The notes beneath the pieces were generated by a model, which worked only from the letters and a program-made list of their open reading frames with translations, was not told the DNA's origin and searched no databases. 64,000 bases of DNA from contig NZ_CP109199.1 in assembly GCF_036250065.1 (NCBI RefSeq), positions 124,001-188,000 of the forward strand. Reading direction: 5' to 3'. The position numbers and the translations under genes were made by a program. Shown piece by piece: positions 17,029 to 25,308 of this stretch. This DNA is from Micromonospora sp. NBC_01699. GTDB lineage: Bacteria > Actinomycetota > Actinomycetes > Mycobacteriales > Micromonosporaceae. Position 1 is the first letter of the stretch. Each line of letters opens with the position of its first letter.

Positions 17029-17868
17029 CTACACCGCCGATGTCGCGGACCTCCGGCGGCCGGGCGGCTGATTCTTGATGCCGATCAGCAGGGTGACGTC
17101 AACGTGTTCCACGAAACGTTGGTCGGGGTGCAGGGCGCGGCGGATCTGTTCGGCGAACCGGGGGCGCTGGTCCGGCGGGGGTAACTGGTCGACCGGTAGT
17201 GCCGAGTAGATGCCGCCGACGAGCTGTTCCAGGTCCAGTTCGGCGGCGTACCGCAGGTGGGTTTCGCGTACGTCGAAGCCGGCGGTGCTCAGCGCTGCCC
17301 GGTACCGGAGCTGGCTGTCGGTGTCGGTGCCGCAGGCGTAGCCGAGATCCCTGTCCAACCACCCCTCCAGCCAGCCGCGCAGGGCCCGCGACCAGTCGGT
17401 GTCCTGAAGCCACAGTGGCGATCCGTTGGTCACCACGGCCACCCCGCCGCCGACGCGTACCAGCGGGAACAGGGTGCGGAACAGCTCGTCGGGGCGCATC
17501 CAGTGCAGCGCCTGACCGATGGTCACCGCACCCAGGCTGCCCGCGCCGAACAGGCGGCCCAACGCGGGCAGCTCGGCGTCGGTCCCGATCACCCAGGTCG
17601 CGTTGGCGACGCTCTGCTCGGCGGCGGCGGTGCGGGCCCGGGTCAGCATGTCCGGCTCCGGGTCGACGCCGACCACGGCGTGTACCCGGTGGGCGATCGG
17701 GATGGTCAACTGGCCGGTCCCGCACCCGAGGTCGACGACGGTGTCGGCGCGGGTCAGCGTGAACGCCGCCACCAGCGCGTCGATCACCGAGGGCGGGTAG
17801 CCGTGACGGTAGCGGTGGTAGAAGTCGACAACTTCGCCGCGGAAGCCCAGTCCCGGAGTCATCGCCAC
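17029..17868 (-). CDS. SAM-dependent methyltransferase, class I
   Basis: A 279-residue cytoplasmic enzyme. Motif [12 protein letters not shown] and the acidic end of strand two [11 protein letters not shown] identify the Rossmann methyltransferase fold; IGQALHWM matches the motif after strand four in the Methyltransf_11/25 families. The substrate cannot be inferred. It starts with GTG at 17868 (or ATG at 17862) and ends two or more bases before nuoD, so the two may be cotranscribed. The C-terminal tail is basic. Confidence 0.85.
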   Translation of the reverse strand: MAMTPGLGFRGEVVDFYHRYRHGYPPSVIDALVAAFTLTRADTVVDLGCGTGQLTIPIAHRVHAVVGVDPEPDMLTRARTAAAEQSVANATWVIGTDAELPALGRLFGAGSLGAVTIGQALHWMRPDELFRTLFPLVRVGGGVAVVTNGSPLWLQDTDWSRALRGWLEGWLDRDLGYACGTDTDSQLRYRAALSTAGFDVRETHLRYAAELDLEQLVGGIYSALPVDQLPPPDQRPRFAEQIRRALHPDQRFVEHVDVTLLIGIKNQPPGRRRSATSAV

Positions 17869-18025
17869 AGCCTCGCAGCCGGATCCGTACCCCGAACCGT
17901 GATTCTGCTCAGGGCAGCCGGCGTGGTTCCGGTCCTCGACTACCGGCTACGGCGGTCACCGGAATGCCGTACGGGCGTTTGTCCGTACCCGTGGGGGTTG
18001 ATCGGCGGCGGACCCGGCGGCCCGG

Positions 18026-18592
18026 TTACGGGGTCAGCAGCGTCGCCACCGCGTCGGTGACGATCTTGCGCCGGTGGGCCCGCGAGTGGGTGCTGAGCAG
18101 GGTGGCGTACTCGGGCGTGGCGGCGGTCCAGAGTGCGGCCAGGTGCACCACGAGGGCGAGCAGGTCCACGGCGGCGTATCGGGTGGTGAGCCGGCCCGCC
18201 TGCTGGGCCCGCTCGATCTCTTCGATCTTGTGTCGGTTGCTGGCCAGGATCGGCTCCAGGGGTGCCTGCGAACCGGCCCGTTCCAGGCGGTACCAGGTGG
18301 CCAGCCGGATGATCTCGGGACTGGCCTCGTAGCCGTCGAAGAGTCGACCGGCGTAGCCGGGCAGGTCGGTTGCGTCGATCGGCACCTCGCGGACGGTGTC
18401 CACGACGAGGGCGGTGAAGACCGCGTCGAACAGCCCGTCCTTGCTACCGAAGTAGTGGTAGATCTGCGCCTTGTTCGACCGGGCCTCGGCGGCGATCCGG
18501 TCGACCCGTGCACCGGCGATGCCGTACGCGGCGAACTCCTTCGCCGCCGCCTGTAGCAGGCGCTGCCTGGTCGCCTGTGCGTCTCCCACCAT
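18026..18592 (-). CDS. TetR family transcriptional regulator
   Basis: A 188-residue repressor-type protein. The N-terminal helix-turn-helix is clear: RQRLLQAAAKEFAAYG, then VDRIAAEARSNKAQIYHYFGSKDGLF (residues 10-55). The C-terminal ligand domain is a TetR_C type with AAVDLLALVVHLAALW. It is divergent from a short-chain dehydrogenase gene across 134 bp containing two ACTAACC-type half-palindromes. The usual arrangement would be a repressor of itself and the dehydrogenase, relieved by an unknown ligand. Confidence 0.93.
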   Translation of the reverse strand: MVGDAQATRQRLLQAAAKEFAAYGIAGARVDRIAAEARSNKAQIYHYFGSKDGLFDAVFTALVVDTVREVPIDATDLPGYAGRLFDGYEASPEIIRLATWYRLERAGSQAPLEPILASNRHKIEEIERAQQAGRLTTRYAAVDLLALVVHLAALWTAATPEYATLLSTHSRAHRRKIVTDAVATLLTP

Positions 18593-18608
18593 GGGCGCAG
18601 CCTAGCTC

Positions 18609-18622
18609 ACTAACCGTCTAGT
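18609..18622. promoter_or_regulatory. Candidate TetR operator, site 1
   Basis: ACTAACCGTCTAGT, close to the perfect palindrome ACTAACCGGTTAGT typical of TetR sites. It begins 17 bases upstream of the TetR start codon. Confidence 0.5.
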
Positions 18623-18653
18623 TGACGCTCCGCCAGACCCGTGCTTCACTTCA

Positions 18654-18667
18654 ACTAACCAGTCAGT
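18654..18667. promoter_or_regulatory. Candidate TetR operator, site 2
   Basis: ACTAACCAGTCAGT shares the ACTAACC half with site 1 and lies on the dehydrogenase side of the divergent region, 59 bases before that start codon. Two related sites support a shared regulator for both genes. Confidence 0.5.
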
Positions 18668-18726
18668 CGCATCGCCCTCGCGAGCCGACCACCGACCCGC
18701 GAAAACTCGACAAGGGGTAACAGAAC

Positions 18727-19596
18727 ATGCCAAAAGTCTTCCTGGTGACGGGCAGCGCACGCGGCCTGGGTCGGCACATCGCCGAGGCCGTGCTCGGCGC
18801 CGGGCACCAACTGGTCGCCACCGCCCGCCAGCCCGAACAACTCGTCGACCTGGTCGACCGCTACGGCGACCGGATCCGCCCGGTGGCCCTCGACGTCACC
18901 GACGCGCCGGCCGCCGAGGCCGCCGTACGGCTCGCCGTCGACACCTTCGGCCGGCTCGACGTCGTGGTTAACAACGCCGGGTACGCCAACCTCGCCTCGA
19001 CCGAGGACATCACCGCCGAGGACTTCCGCGCACAGGTCGACACGAACCTGTTCGGCGTGGTCAACGTGACCAAGGCGGCGCTGCCCGTACTGCGGGCGCA
19101 GGGCTGCGGGCACATCATCCAGGTCTCCTCGCTCGGCGGGCGGATGGCCACCCCGGGGCTGTCCGCGTACCAGGCCGCGAAGTGGGCGGTCGGCGGATTC
19201 TCCGAGGCGTTGGCGCAGGAGGTCGCCCCGCTCGGCATCAACGTCACCGTGCTGGAGCCGGGCGGGATGCGTACGGACTGGGCCGGTTCGTCGATGGCGA
19301 TCCCACCGGTCAGCGAGCCCTACCGGCAGACCGTCGGAGCGGTCGCGCAACTGCTGCGCGGCGGCTCCGGGAACGCGGCCGGTGACCCGGCGAAGGTTGC
19401 CCGGGTGGTGCTCACCGTGGCCGAGCTCGACCGGCCACCGGTCCGGCTACTGCTCGGCACCGACGCGTTCAACTACGCCGACCGGGCCCGGCACATCCGC
19501 GCCGAGACCGACGCACAGTGGCGCTCGCTCAGCGTCTCCACCGACCACGACGACGTGACCGCCGCCGAACTCGACCCGCTGAGCTCGGTTGGCTGA
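18727..19596 (+). CDS. Short-chain dehydrogenase/reductase
   Basis: A 289-residue NAD(P)-dependent oxidoreductase of the classical SDR type. Cofactor motif TGSARGLGRHI is at residues 8-18, NNAGYANL follows strand four, the catalytic serine is in VSSLGG and the catalytic pair in YQAAK. The C-terminal region is longer than in minimal SDRs, as in many oxidoreductases of the retinol-dehydrogenase-like group. AAGGGG lies upstream of the ATG at 18727. It is divergent from the TetR gene, which probably controls it. Substrate unknown. Confidence 0.92.
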   Translation: MPKVFLVTGSARGLGRHIAEAVLGAGHQLVATARQPEQLVDLVDRYGDRIRPVALDVTDAPAAEAAVRLAVDTFGRLDVVVNNAGYANLASTEDITAEDFRAQVDTNLFGVVNVTKAALPVLRAQGCGHIIQVSSLGGRMATPGLSAYQAAKWAVGGFSEALAQEVAPLGINVTVLEPGGMRTDWAGSSMAIPPVSEPYRQTVGAVAQLLRGGSGNAAGDPAKVARVVLTVAELDRPPVRLLLGTDAFNYADRARHIRAETDAQWRSLSVSTDHDDVTAAELDPLSSVG

Positions 19597-19998
19597 GTTC
19601 CCCACCACCTACCTGACCGGCTCACCGACCCGAATTGTCAGCTCGATCGGTGGGAACGGTTGGCGCCGGCGATCCGGCGGCGTGCAGACGCCGGCGATCG
19701 GCGGCGTTCTGATCGGTGCCGGAATTGCCGCACGGGTTGTGCGATATCTGCCCCGGGTCGTTCCGTTGCCGGCGGTGTTGTTCACCGTCACCGCCGGTGC
19801 GCTGGTGCTGCGAATGCGTTCGCGAGCCGTGTGTTTCCTGTGAAGACCGGGCTCATGGGGCATCGAGGAACGACTGTCGACGGTAGTCTTTCGCCGGGTT
19901 TCGACGGCCGTCGAGATAGTTGCGTGTGGACCGCAACGGGTCGCCGTCACCATGCGTCTTTCAGTTGTACGCCTGAAGCAATCGAGTTAGGGGCACCG
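19597..19998. other. 402-bp gap before the MacB-like export operon
   Basis: Apart from the doubtful 53-codon frame at 19682, I see no gene. The last 130 bases are lower in GC than the surroundings, as expected for a promoter region, and end with AGGGG (19989-19993), the ribosome site of the lipoprotein gene. No clear -35/-10 pair stands out. Confidence 0.5.
19682..19843 (+). CDS. Possible short membrane protein
   Basis: GTG at 19682 opens a 53-codon frame with high third-position GC, one hydrophobic stretch (PLPAVLFTVTAGALVLRM) and no recognisable family. There is no strong ribosome site. It lies alone in a 402-base gap between the dehydrogenase and the export operon. It may be a real small membrane protein or a chance frame; I lean slightly against it. 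Confidence 0.25.
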   Translation: MQTPAIGGVLIGAGIAARVVRYLPRVVPLPAVLFTVTAGALVLRMRSRAVCFL

Positions 19999-21003
19999 GT
20001 GCGAAGGCAACTGCTACTCCGTACGTGCGTCCTCGCCCTGGTGGTGACCGCCGCTGCCGGATGCAGCGAGTCGGGGCCGGAAACGGAGACCCCGGGGCTC
20101 GCCGCCAGGGGCACGACGATGACCACCGTGCAGCCCACCCGACAGGATCTGGCCAACAAGGTCAGCCTCACCGGAAAGGTCACCATCAACCCGGTGTTCG
20201 GGCTGGTGGCGCCGGTCAAGGGACAGGTGCGTTACCTGGACGTGAAGGCACCGGATGCCACCCCGACGAAGCCGACCCGGGTGGCCAGCGTCTGGGTGTC
20301 CGGTAAGGCGCACCGGATCGAGGTGCCGGCCGGAGCCGTGTTCGCCGGTCGGCTGGTGGACGACCGGTCCACGGTGACGGTCGGCATGCCCATCGTCTCG
20401 GCGAAGATGATCGGCTACGGGCTCGTCGCCGATCTGGACGGTGCCCAGGCGTACCAGATCTCCGAGGGTCTCGCGACGGTCCAGGCGCAGATCAAGAACG
20501 GCCCCGGCCCGTTCCCGTGCAAGGTGCTGGGCACCATCGCCGCACTGCCCGCCGGCACCATCCCGGACCCGCCGGCCGCGCCGCCCGCCGCGCCGCCGCC
20601 GGGTGCGCCGCCCGCGCCGCCGATTCCGGTACGTCCGGACGAGCGGAATCCGACCGAGCCGTCGGAGCCGACCGGGCTGCGGGTGGTCTGCACCGCCCCG
20701 GCCGACGTCAGGCTGATCAACGGCGCGACCGCCACCCTCGAAGTGGTGACCCAGCGGGCGGACGACGTGCTGACGTTGCCGGTCGAGGCGGTTGCCGGGA
20801 TGCAGGGCAGGGGCAGGGTGGACATCGTCGGCCCGGACGGCGTACGCCAGACCACGGACGTGGTGCTGGGGCTCAGCGACGGCAAGGTCGTGGAGGTCAA
20901 GTCCGGTCTGACCGGTACGGAGACGATTGCCGTACCCGGTCCCAACCTGCCCGCCCCCAAGCCCGGCGAGGGCGACCCCAACGCGCCGATGGTTGGAAAA
21001 TGA
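19999..21003 (+). CDS. HlyD/MacA-like adaptor lipoprotein of an ABC exporter
   Basis: A 334-residue protein with a short signal peptide and lipobox AAGC (Cys22), so anchored outside the membrane. After that come beta-rich segments typical of periplasmic adaptor proteins: QDLANKVSLTGKVTINPVFGLVAPVKGQV, split by a proline-rich linker near residues 190-225, then VEAVAGMQGRGRVDIVGPDG and VVLGLSDGKVVEVKSGLTGTETIAV. These resemble the barrel and membrane-proximal domains of MacA/HlyD proteins. The GTG at 19999 follows AGGGG. It overlaps the ATPase gene by ATGA, so the three-gene operon forms a MacA-MacB-like export system. Confidence 0.8.
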   Translation: MRRQLLLRTCVLALVVTAAAGCSESGPETETPGLAARGTTMTTVQPTRQDLANKVSLTGKVTINPVFGLVAPVKGQVRYLDVKAPDATPTKPTRVASVWVSGKAHRIEVPAGAVFAGRLVDDRSTVTVGMPIVSAKMIGYGLVADLDGAQAYQISEGLATVQAQIKNGPGPFPCKVLGTIAALPAGTIPDPPAAPPAAPPPGAPPAPPIPVRPDERNPTEPSEPTGLRVVCTAPADVRLINGATATLEVVTQRADDVLTLPVEAVAGMQGRGRVDIVGPDGVRQTTDVVLGLSDGKVVEVKSGLTGTETIAVPGPNLPAPKPGEGDPNAPMVGK

Positions 21004-21743
21004 CGGCCCTGCTGGAGCTCAACGGCATCACCAAGACCCTCAGGGGGCAGCAGGCCCCGCGGACCATCCTCGCCGGCGCGGACCTGACCGTCGACCAGGG
21101 CGAGAGTGTCGCCATCCTCGGTCGTTCCGGTTCGGGCAAGAGCACGCTGCTGAGTCTGATCGGGCTGTTCGACCGGCCCGACGGTGGGCAGTACCTGTTC
21201 GGCGGCCGGGACATCACCAAGCTCTCCGAGCGTAGGGCGGCGGCGCTGCGCAGCGCCGAGTTCGGCTTCGTGTTCCAGCGGTTCTTCCTGCTCAAGCACC
21301 TGACGGCCGCGCAGAACGTGGCGATGGCACTGGTCAACGGGCAGGGCTGGATGTCCCGGCGGAAGCGGAAGGCCAGGACGATGGCCGCGCTCGACCAGGT
21401 CGGCATAGCGCATCTGGCCAAGCACCGGCCGGCCCGGCTCTCCGGTGGTGAGCAGCAGCGGGTAGCGGTTGCCCGCGCGCTCGTACGCGAGCCGCGCCTG
21501 CTGTTGGCCGACGAGCCCACCGGTGCGCTGGACACCGAGACCGGCAACCTGGTGATCGAGGTGATGCGCGCCGCGACCGAACGGGGTTGCGGGCTGATCC
21601 TGGTCACCCACGACTGGGACCACGCCAACAAGATGCAGCGGGTGTTGCGCCTCAACGAGGGTCTGCTCGAACCGGCCATCGACACCAGGCCGGCGACGCA
21701 GACCGTCGCGGCTGCCGAGGCCGTCCCGGCGGTGTACCCGTGA
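21000..21743 (+). CDS. MacB/LolD-type ABC exporter ATPase
   Basis: A 247-residue ATP-binding subunit. Walker A GRSGSGKST is at residues 41-49, the Q-loop region reads FGFVFQRFFLLKHLTAAQNV, the signature LSGGEQQRVAVARAL follows, and Walker B with the D-loop is LLLADEPTGALD. The LFDRPDGG segment and the subfamily pattern match MacB/LolD proteins, which drive mechanotransmission rather than classical transport. ATG at 21000 overlaps the lipoprotein stop (ATGA), and the permease GTG overlaps this gene's stop (GTGA). Substrate unknown. Confidence 0.93.
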   Translation: MTALLELNGITKTLRGQQAPRTILAGADLTVDQGESVAILGRSGSGKSTLLSLIGLFDRPDGGQYLFGGRDITKLSERRAAALRSAEFGFVFQRFFLLKHLTAAQNVAMALVNGQGWMSRRKRKARTMAALDQVGIAHLAKHRPARLSGGEQQRVAVARALVREPRLLLADEPTGALDTETGNLVIEVMRAATERGCGLILVTHDWDHANKMQRVLRLNEGLLEPAIDTRPATQTVAAAEAVPAVYP

Positions 21744-23065
21744 TCCGGCTCTCCGGGCGGTTCCGGTCCGCGCTGATCATCGGCGGTCAGGGCATCCGGG
21801 CCCGCAAGACGCGCACCCTGCTCTCGATGGTCAGCCTCTTCCTGGGTGTGCTGGCCGTTGTCGTCGTCCAGGTCGGCGCCGAGACCGCCAAGAGCGCCCG
21901 GCTGGCCGATCTGGAGCTGCACATGGGCAAGGACGGCACCCGGCAGATGTACCTCCAGGGTTCCCCGAGCGCGATCAGGGTCAGCCAGGAGACGCTCGCC
22001 GGTCGGCCGGACGCGCTCGCGATCATCGGCCTCCAGGCGATCATCGGCGAGCCGAACGTGACCCCGATCAACCCGGGTGGGGCCCCGTTCGACCAGCCCG
22101 GCGGCTACGGCGGTACGAGCTACTCGATGCAGTGCGACCAGAACGGCAACTGCTGGCCGGTGCCGATGGACGGGCAGAATGCGGCCGCGCCGGTGACCGG
22201 TGCGGCGATCGAGCTGAGCCTGAGCGCGTTGACCGGCGACATTCGCCAGTTCCGGCCGTTCCGGCCCGTTGCCGGTGACTGGCTGGACTTCTCCACCGGT
22301 CCGTCGTTGTCGCCGGGGATCGTGGTGAACCTCGAAGCCGCCAAGGGCTTCAGCCGCAACCGGGTGCCGGCCGAGATGCGGATCACCGGGGCTACCGCCA
22401 ACCCGACGCCTCGGATCATCGGGGTGGTCGACGACGGCAACCCGCAGCCGACCGCGTACGGCCGCGCCGACGAACTCGGTAACTGGTTGCCGACACCGAC
22501 CGGCAGCGGGAACTCCGGCCCCGGCTTGCAGATCATGTTGGCACCGACGGCGCTCGACGCGGAACAGCTGCTGCGGGTCCGGCTGGTGGCCAGCGGAATC
22601 CCCGCCGACCAGGTGCACGCCGAGACCGTCCAGGCCCGCAAGGAGATCGCCAAGGAACTGGCGCTGATGCGCTGGATCTTCCTCGGCATGGCCGGTCTGG
22701 TGCTGCTCATCGGTGTCGCCGGCATCCTGAACGTCGGGCTTGCGACGGTCGGCGAACGGGTGGAGGAGTTCGCGCTCCGGCGGGCGGTCGGCACCCCACG
22801 ATCGTTGCTGGCCGGCATCGTGCTCGCGGAAACCCTGCTGACCGGGCTGTTCACGGCCGCCGTCGCGATCGGGCTGTCGGCTGCCGCGCTGAGCGCGGTC
22901 AGCACCCTGTTCGGCGACCGGGAGCAGTTCCTGGCCAATCTTGTCTTCCCCTGGCAGGCCGGGGTGGCGGGGGTAATCGCCGGTCTGGTCGCCGGGCTGC
23001 TTGGCGGGCTCATCCCGGCGATCCGGGCCGCCCGGATTCCGATCGCCACCGTGATGCGCGCCTGA
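21740..23065 (+). CDS. MacB/FtsX-type ABC permease
   Basis: A 441-residue permease with one N-terminal membrane segment (about residues 18-42 in TLLSMVSLFLGVLAVVVVQV), a large extracytoplasmic domain, and three C-terminal membrane segments (about 310-440) including RRAVGTPRSLLAGIVLAETLL, the FtsX-family core. This one-plus-three topology is standard for MacB. GTG at 21740 overlaps the ATPase stop (GTGA). With the upstream adaptor lipoprotein it should export a peptide, antibiotic or lipid-like substrate, which the sequence does not reveal. Confidence 0.9.
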   Translation: MIRLSGRFRSALIIGGQGIRARKTRTLLSMVSLFLGVLAVVVVQVGAETAKSARLADLELHMGKDGTRQMYLQGSPSAIRVSQETLAGRPDALAIIGLQAIIGEPNVTPINPGGAPFDQPGGYGGTSYSMQCDQNGNCWPVPMDGQNAAAPVTGAAIELSLSALTGDIRQFRPFRPVAGDWLDFSTGPSLSPGIVVNLEAAKGFSRNRVPAEMRITGATANPTPRIIGVVDDGNPQPTAYGRADELGNWLPTPTGSGNSGPGLQIMLAPTALDAEQLLRVRLVASGIPADQVHAETVQARKEIAKELALMRWIFLGMAGLVLLIGVAGILNVGLATVGERVEEFALRRAVGTPRSLLAGIVLAETLLTGLFTAAVAIGLSAAALSAVSTLFGDREQFLANLVFPWQAGVAGVIAGLVAGLLGGLIPAIRAARIPIATVMRA

Positions 23066-23105
23066 GGGGAGTCGGTGCCGCTTCGAGGGCCCGCCGGGGC
23101 ACGTC

Positions 23106-23142
23106 GGCAGGGCGGACGCGTCGGATATCCGTACGCCCTGCC
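23106..23142 (+). terminator. Possible terminator after the export operon
   Basis: A perfect 9-bp stem (23106-23114 with 23134-23142) surrounds a 19-base loop, 41 bases after the permease stop. No T-tract follows, so termination efficiency is uncertain. Confidence 0.4.
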
Positions 23143-23196
23143 CCGGTGGCCGGCCGGGCGCGATCATGGCGTGATCCGGTAGTCTTGGCCCTCGGC

Positions 23197-23269
23197 GGGC
23201 TGTTAGCTCAACCGGCAGAGCAGCGGACTTTTAATCCGCGGGTTCTGGGTTCGAATCCCAGGCGGCCCA
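23197..23269 (+). tRNA. tRNA-Lys (anticodon UUU)
   Basis: A full cloverleaf can be traced. The acceptor stem GGGCTGT pairs with GCGGCCC (two G-U pairs), the D-arm contains AGCTCAACCGGCAGAGC, the anticodon stem-loop GCGGACTTTTAATCCGC shows anticodon TTT, and the T-arm has GGTTCGAATCC. The discriminator base is A; the 3-prime CCA is not encoded. TAGTCT at 23180-23185 is a plausible -10 box. A strong intrinsic terminator follows. Confidence 0.97.
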
Positions 23270-23280
23270 CGTTGATCATG

Positions 23281-23317
23281 GCTCCGACCTGGCCTCTCAT
23301 GCCAGGTCGGAGCTTTT
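23281..23317 (+). terminator. Intrinsic terminator of the tRNA-Lys gene
   Basis: Perfect 13-bp stem (23281-23293 with 23301-23313), 7-base loop, followed by TTTT. This is the clearest rho-independent terminator in the window. Confidence 0.92.
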
Positions 23318-23367
23318 CACGTCCGGTATGGATGGCCGCGTGAGCCCGCCTACGCGACGGCGACCGG

Positions 23368-24135
23368 TCAGGGTGCGGTCAGGATGACCGGGCCGGCGGC
23401 GGTGATCGCGATGGTGTGTTCGGCGTGGGCGGCCCGGCTGCCGTCGGCGGTGGCGATCGTCCAGCCGTCGGCAAGGGTGCGGCAACGACTCGATCCGCCT
23501 TCGAGCAGCATCGGTTCGATCGCGATCACCAGTCCTTCGGCCAGCGCCATGCCCTGGTCGGCCCGGCCGGTGTTCGGCACCGAGGGTGCCTCGTGCATGG
23601 CGGTGCCGACCCCGTGACCGCCGAGGCCGTCCGGCAGGCCGTACCCGGCTTCGCGGCCGACGGTCTCGACGGCGTGCGAGATGTCGCCGATCCGGGCACC
23701 CACTCTGGCTGCGGCGATGCCGGCGGCGAGGGCCCGGTTGGTGGTGTCGGCGAGTCGCCGGGCTGCCTCGTCGATCGCGCCGACGGCAACGGTGATCGCC
23801 GCGTCGCCGTGGTAGCCGTCGACGTACGCGCCGCAGTCGATCGAGAGCAGGTCGCCCTCGGCCAGCACCCGGCGATCGGGGATGCCGTGAACGATGTTGT
23901 CGTTGACCGACAGGCACAGCACGCCGGGGTAGGGCGTCGGTGCCCACGAGGGGTGGTAGTTCAGGAAGGACGGCTTGGCGCCACCGCTGGCGATCAGTCC
24001 GGCGGCGAGTTCGTCAAGATCGATCAGGCGTACGCCGACCCGGGCGGCGGCTGCGACGGCGGCCAGGGTGTTGGCGACGATCCGTCCGGCCTCCCGCATC
24101 GTGGCGATCTCGGTCTCTGATTTGAGCACAACCAT
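23368..24135 (-). CDS. map: Type I methionine aminopeptidase
   Basis: Removes the initiator methionine from nascent proteins. The 255-residue chain has family segments SETEIATMREAGRIVANTL, the metal-ligand regions SIDCGAYVDGYHGDAAITV (two aspartates), GHGVGTAMHEAPSVP (histidine) and LVIAIEPMLLEGG (glutamate), and the final AHAEHTIAIT (glutamate). The start MVVLKSE at 24135 fits the family and follows a TAAAAT box by seven bases, implying a leaderless message. It is divergent from a small HTH gene, 36 bases away. Actinobacteria often have more than one map; the dedicated regulator makes this copy look conditional. Confidence 0.95.
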   Translation of the reverse strand: MVVLKSETEIATMREAGRIVANTLAAVAAAARVGVRLIDLDELAAGLIASGGAKPSFLNYHPSWAPTPYPGVLCLSVNDNIVHGIPDRRVLAEGDLLSIDCGAYVDGYHGDAAITVAVGAIDEAARRLADTTNRALAAGIAAARVGARIGDISHAVETVGREAGYGLPDGLGGHGVGTAMHEAPSVPNTGRADQGMALAEGLVIAIEPMLLEGGSSRCRTLADGWTIATADGSRAAHAEHTIAITAAGPVILTAP

Positions 24136-24140
24136 GCCTG

Positions 24141-24152
24141 GTATTTTAATAC
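24141..24152. promoter_or_regulatory. Candidate operator between map and the HTH gene
   Basis: GTATT-TT-AATAC is an inverted repeat that covers the TAAAAT -10 box of map (24143-24148). TACTAT at 24159-24164 is the matching box for the HTH gene, seven bases from its ATG. A protein bound here would probably affect both genes. Confidence 0.5.
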
Positions 24153-24171
24153 TAGGATTACTATCGGTGCC

Positions 24172-24450
24172 ATGGTTCGTACACCGCTGACCGAGGATGA
24201 GCGGGAGCGAGGGCTCGCGCTGGGCCGGATGCTGCAACGGGCCCGGGGCACCCGCAGCGCCGCCCAGGTGGCACTGCGCGCCGGCATCTCGCTGGACACG
24301 CTACGCAAGATCGAACGCGGAGCGATCGCCACCCCGGCCTTCTTCACCGTCGCCGCCCTCGCCGAGGTTCTCGACCTGGACCTCAACGACCTGGCCGACG
24401 CGCTCGCCACGCCGCCCGTACGACAACTGCCGGACCGGCTGGCCTCGTAG
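24172..24450 (+). CDS. XRE-family helix-turn-helix regulator
   Basis: A 92-residue DNA-binding protein. LGRMLQRARGTRSAAQVALRAGISLDTLRKIERGAIATPAFFTVAALAEVLDLDL contains the classic HTH_3 pattern (residues about 17-75; the recognition helix is SLDTLRKIERG). There is no extra effector domain. The ATG at 24172 lies seven bases after TACTAT and lacks a ribosome site. Its divergent neighbour across 36 bp is map, which it likely controls together with itself. Confidence 0.88.
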   Translation: MVRTPLTEDERERGLALGRMLQRARGTRSAAQVALRAGISLDTLRKIERGAIATPAFFTVAALAEVLDLDLNDLADALATPPVRQLPDRLAS

Positions 24451-24485
24451 CCGGCCCGACGAGCGGTCGTACGGGGCGCAGTCGC

Positions 24486-25229
24486 TCAGATGGTGAAGCC
24501 GCCGTCGACGTTGACGGACGCGCCGGTGACGTACCGGCTGTCGTCGCGGGCGAGGAAGGCGACCGCCGCCGCGATGTCGGCGGGTGTGGCGTACCTGTTC
24601 AGGGCGGTGAAGCCCCGGATCGTGTCGGCGGCGGGGCTGTCGGCCGGGTTCGAGTCGGTATCGGTCGGGCCGGGGTTGACCAGGTTGACGGTGATCCCCC
24701 GTGGGCCCAGATCGCGGCCGAGTCCCTTGGTGAGCCCGATGAGCGCCGTCTTGCTCATCGAATAGAGCGAGAAGCCGGGGAATGGCACCCGCTCCGCCAC
24801 GTTGCTGCCGATGTTGATGATTCTTCCGCCGTCGACCATGTGCCGGACGGCCGCTTGTGCCGCGACGAACGGTGCCCTTATGTTGACCGCGACGGTGCCG
24901 TCGAAATCGTCCGGTCCGAGATTCTCGACCGGTGCGACGACGAATAGTCCGGCATTGTTGACCAGGATGTCCAGTCGGCCGAACTCGCCCGCCACACCGT
25001 CCACCGCGCCGGTGACCGCGTCCGCGTCCGCGCTGTCCGCCCGAATGGCCAGCGCCCGCCGTCCGGTTGCCTTAATCTGTTCCACCACCTGCGCCGCGTG
25101 TTCGGCATCCTGCCGATAGGTGAATGCGACATCGGCGCCGTCCCCGGCAAGCCGGATCGCCACCGCCGCCCCGATACCCCGGCTGCCGCCCGTCACCAGT
25201 GCCACTTTCCCGTCCAGAACTCTGTCCAT
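24486..25229 (-). CDS. SDR family oxidoreductase (FabG-like)
   Basis: A 247-residue classical short-chain dehydrogenase. TGGSRGIGAAVA is the NAD(P) motif, NNAGLFVV follows strand four, the active-site serine is in NIGSNVAERV and the catalytic pair in YSMSK. VTGASVNVDGGFTI is the standard family C-terminus. The closest type is the 3-oxoacyl-ACP reductase/glucose-dehydrogenase group. It is convergent with the HTH gene. Substrate cannot be assigned. Confidence 0.92.
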   Translation of the reverse strand: MDRVLDGKVALVTGGSRGIGAAVAIRLAGDGADVAFTYRQDAEHAAQVVEQIKATGRRALAIRADSADADAVTGAVDGVAGEFGRLDILVNNAGLFVVAPVENLGPDDFDGTVAVNIRAPFVAAQAAVRHMVDGGRIINIGSNVAERVPFPGFSLYSMSKTALIGLTKGLGRDLGPRGITVNLVNPGPTDTDSNPADSPAADTIRGFTALNRYATPADIAAAVAFLARDDSRYVTGASVNVDGGFTI

Positions 25230-25308
25230 GACGGAAAGCGTGCCCCGACGGCCGCCGAGACTCCGGCGGAAATAGGACGTCGCGTTCGACCGCCGCTACC
25301 GCGCCCGT

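Noticed and set aside
19589-19681. TTG-initiated extension of the short frame at 19682
   Set aside because: It overlaps the end of the dehydrogenase gene and adds non-protein-like sequence.
20897-23167. 756-codon open frame on the minus strand
   Set aside because: Opposite the MacB-like operon, which has complete ABC motifs and overlapping starts.
23197-23269. tRNA-Lys as an integration site
   Set aside because: I found no second copy of the tRNA end and no integrase gene in the window.
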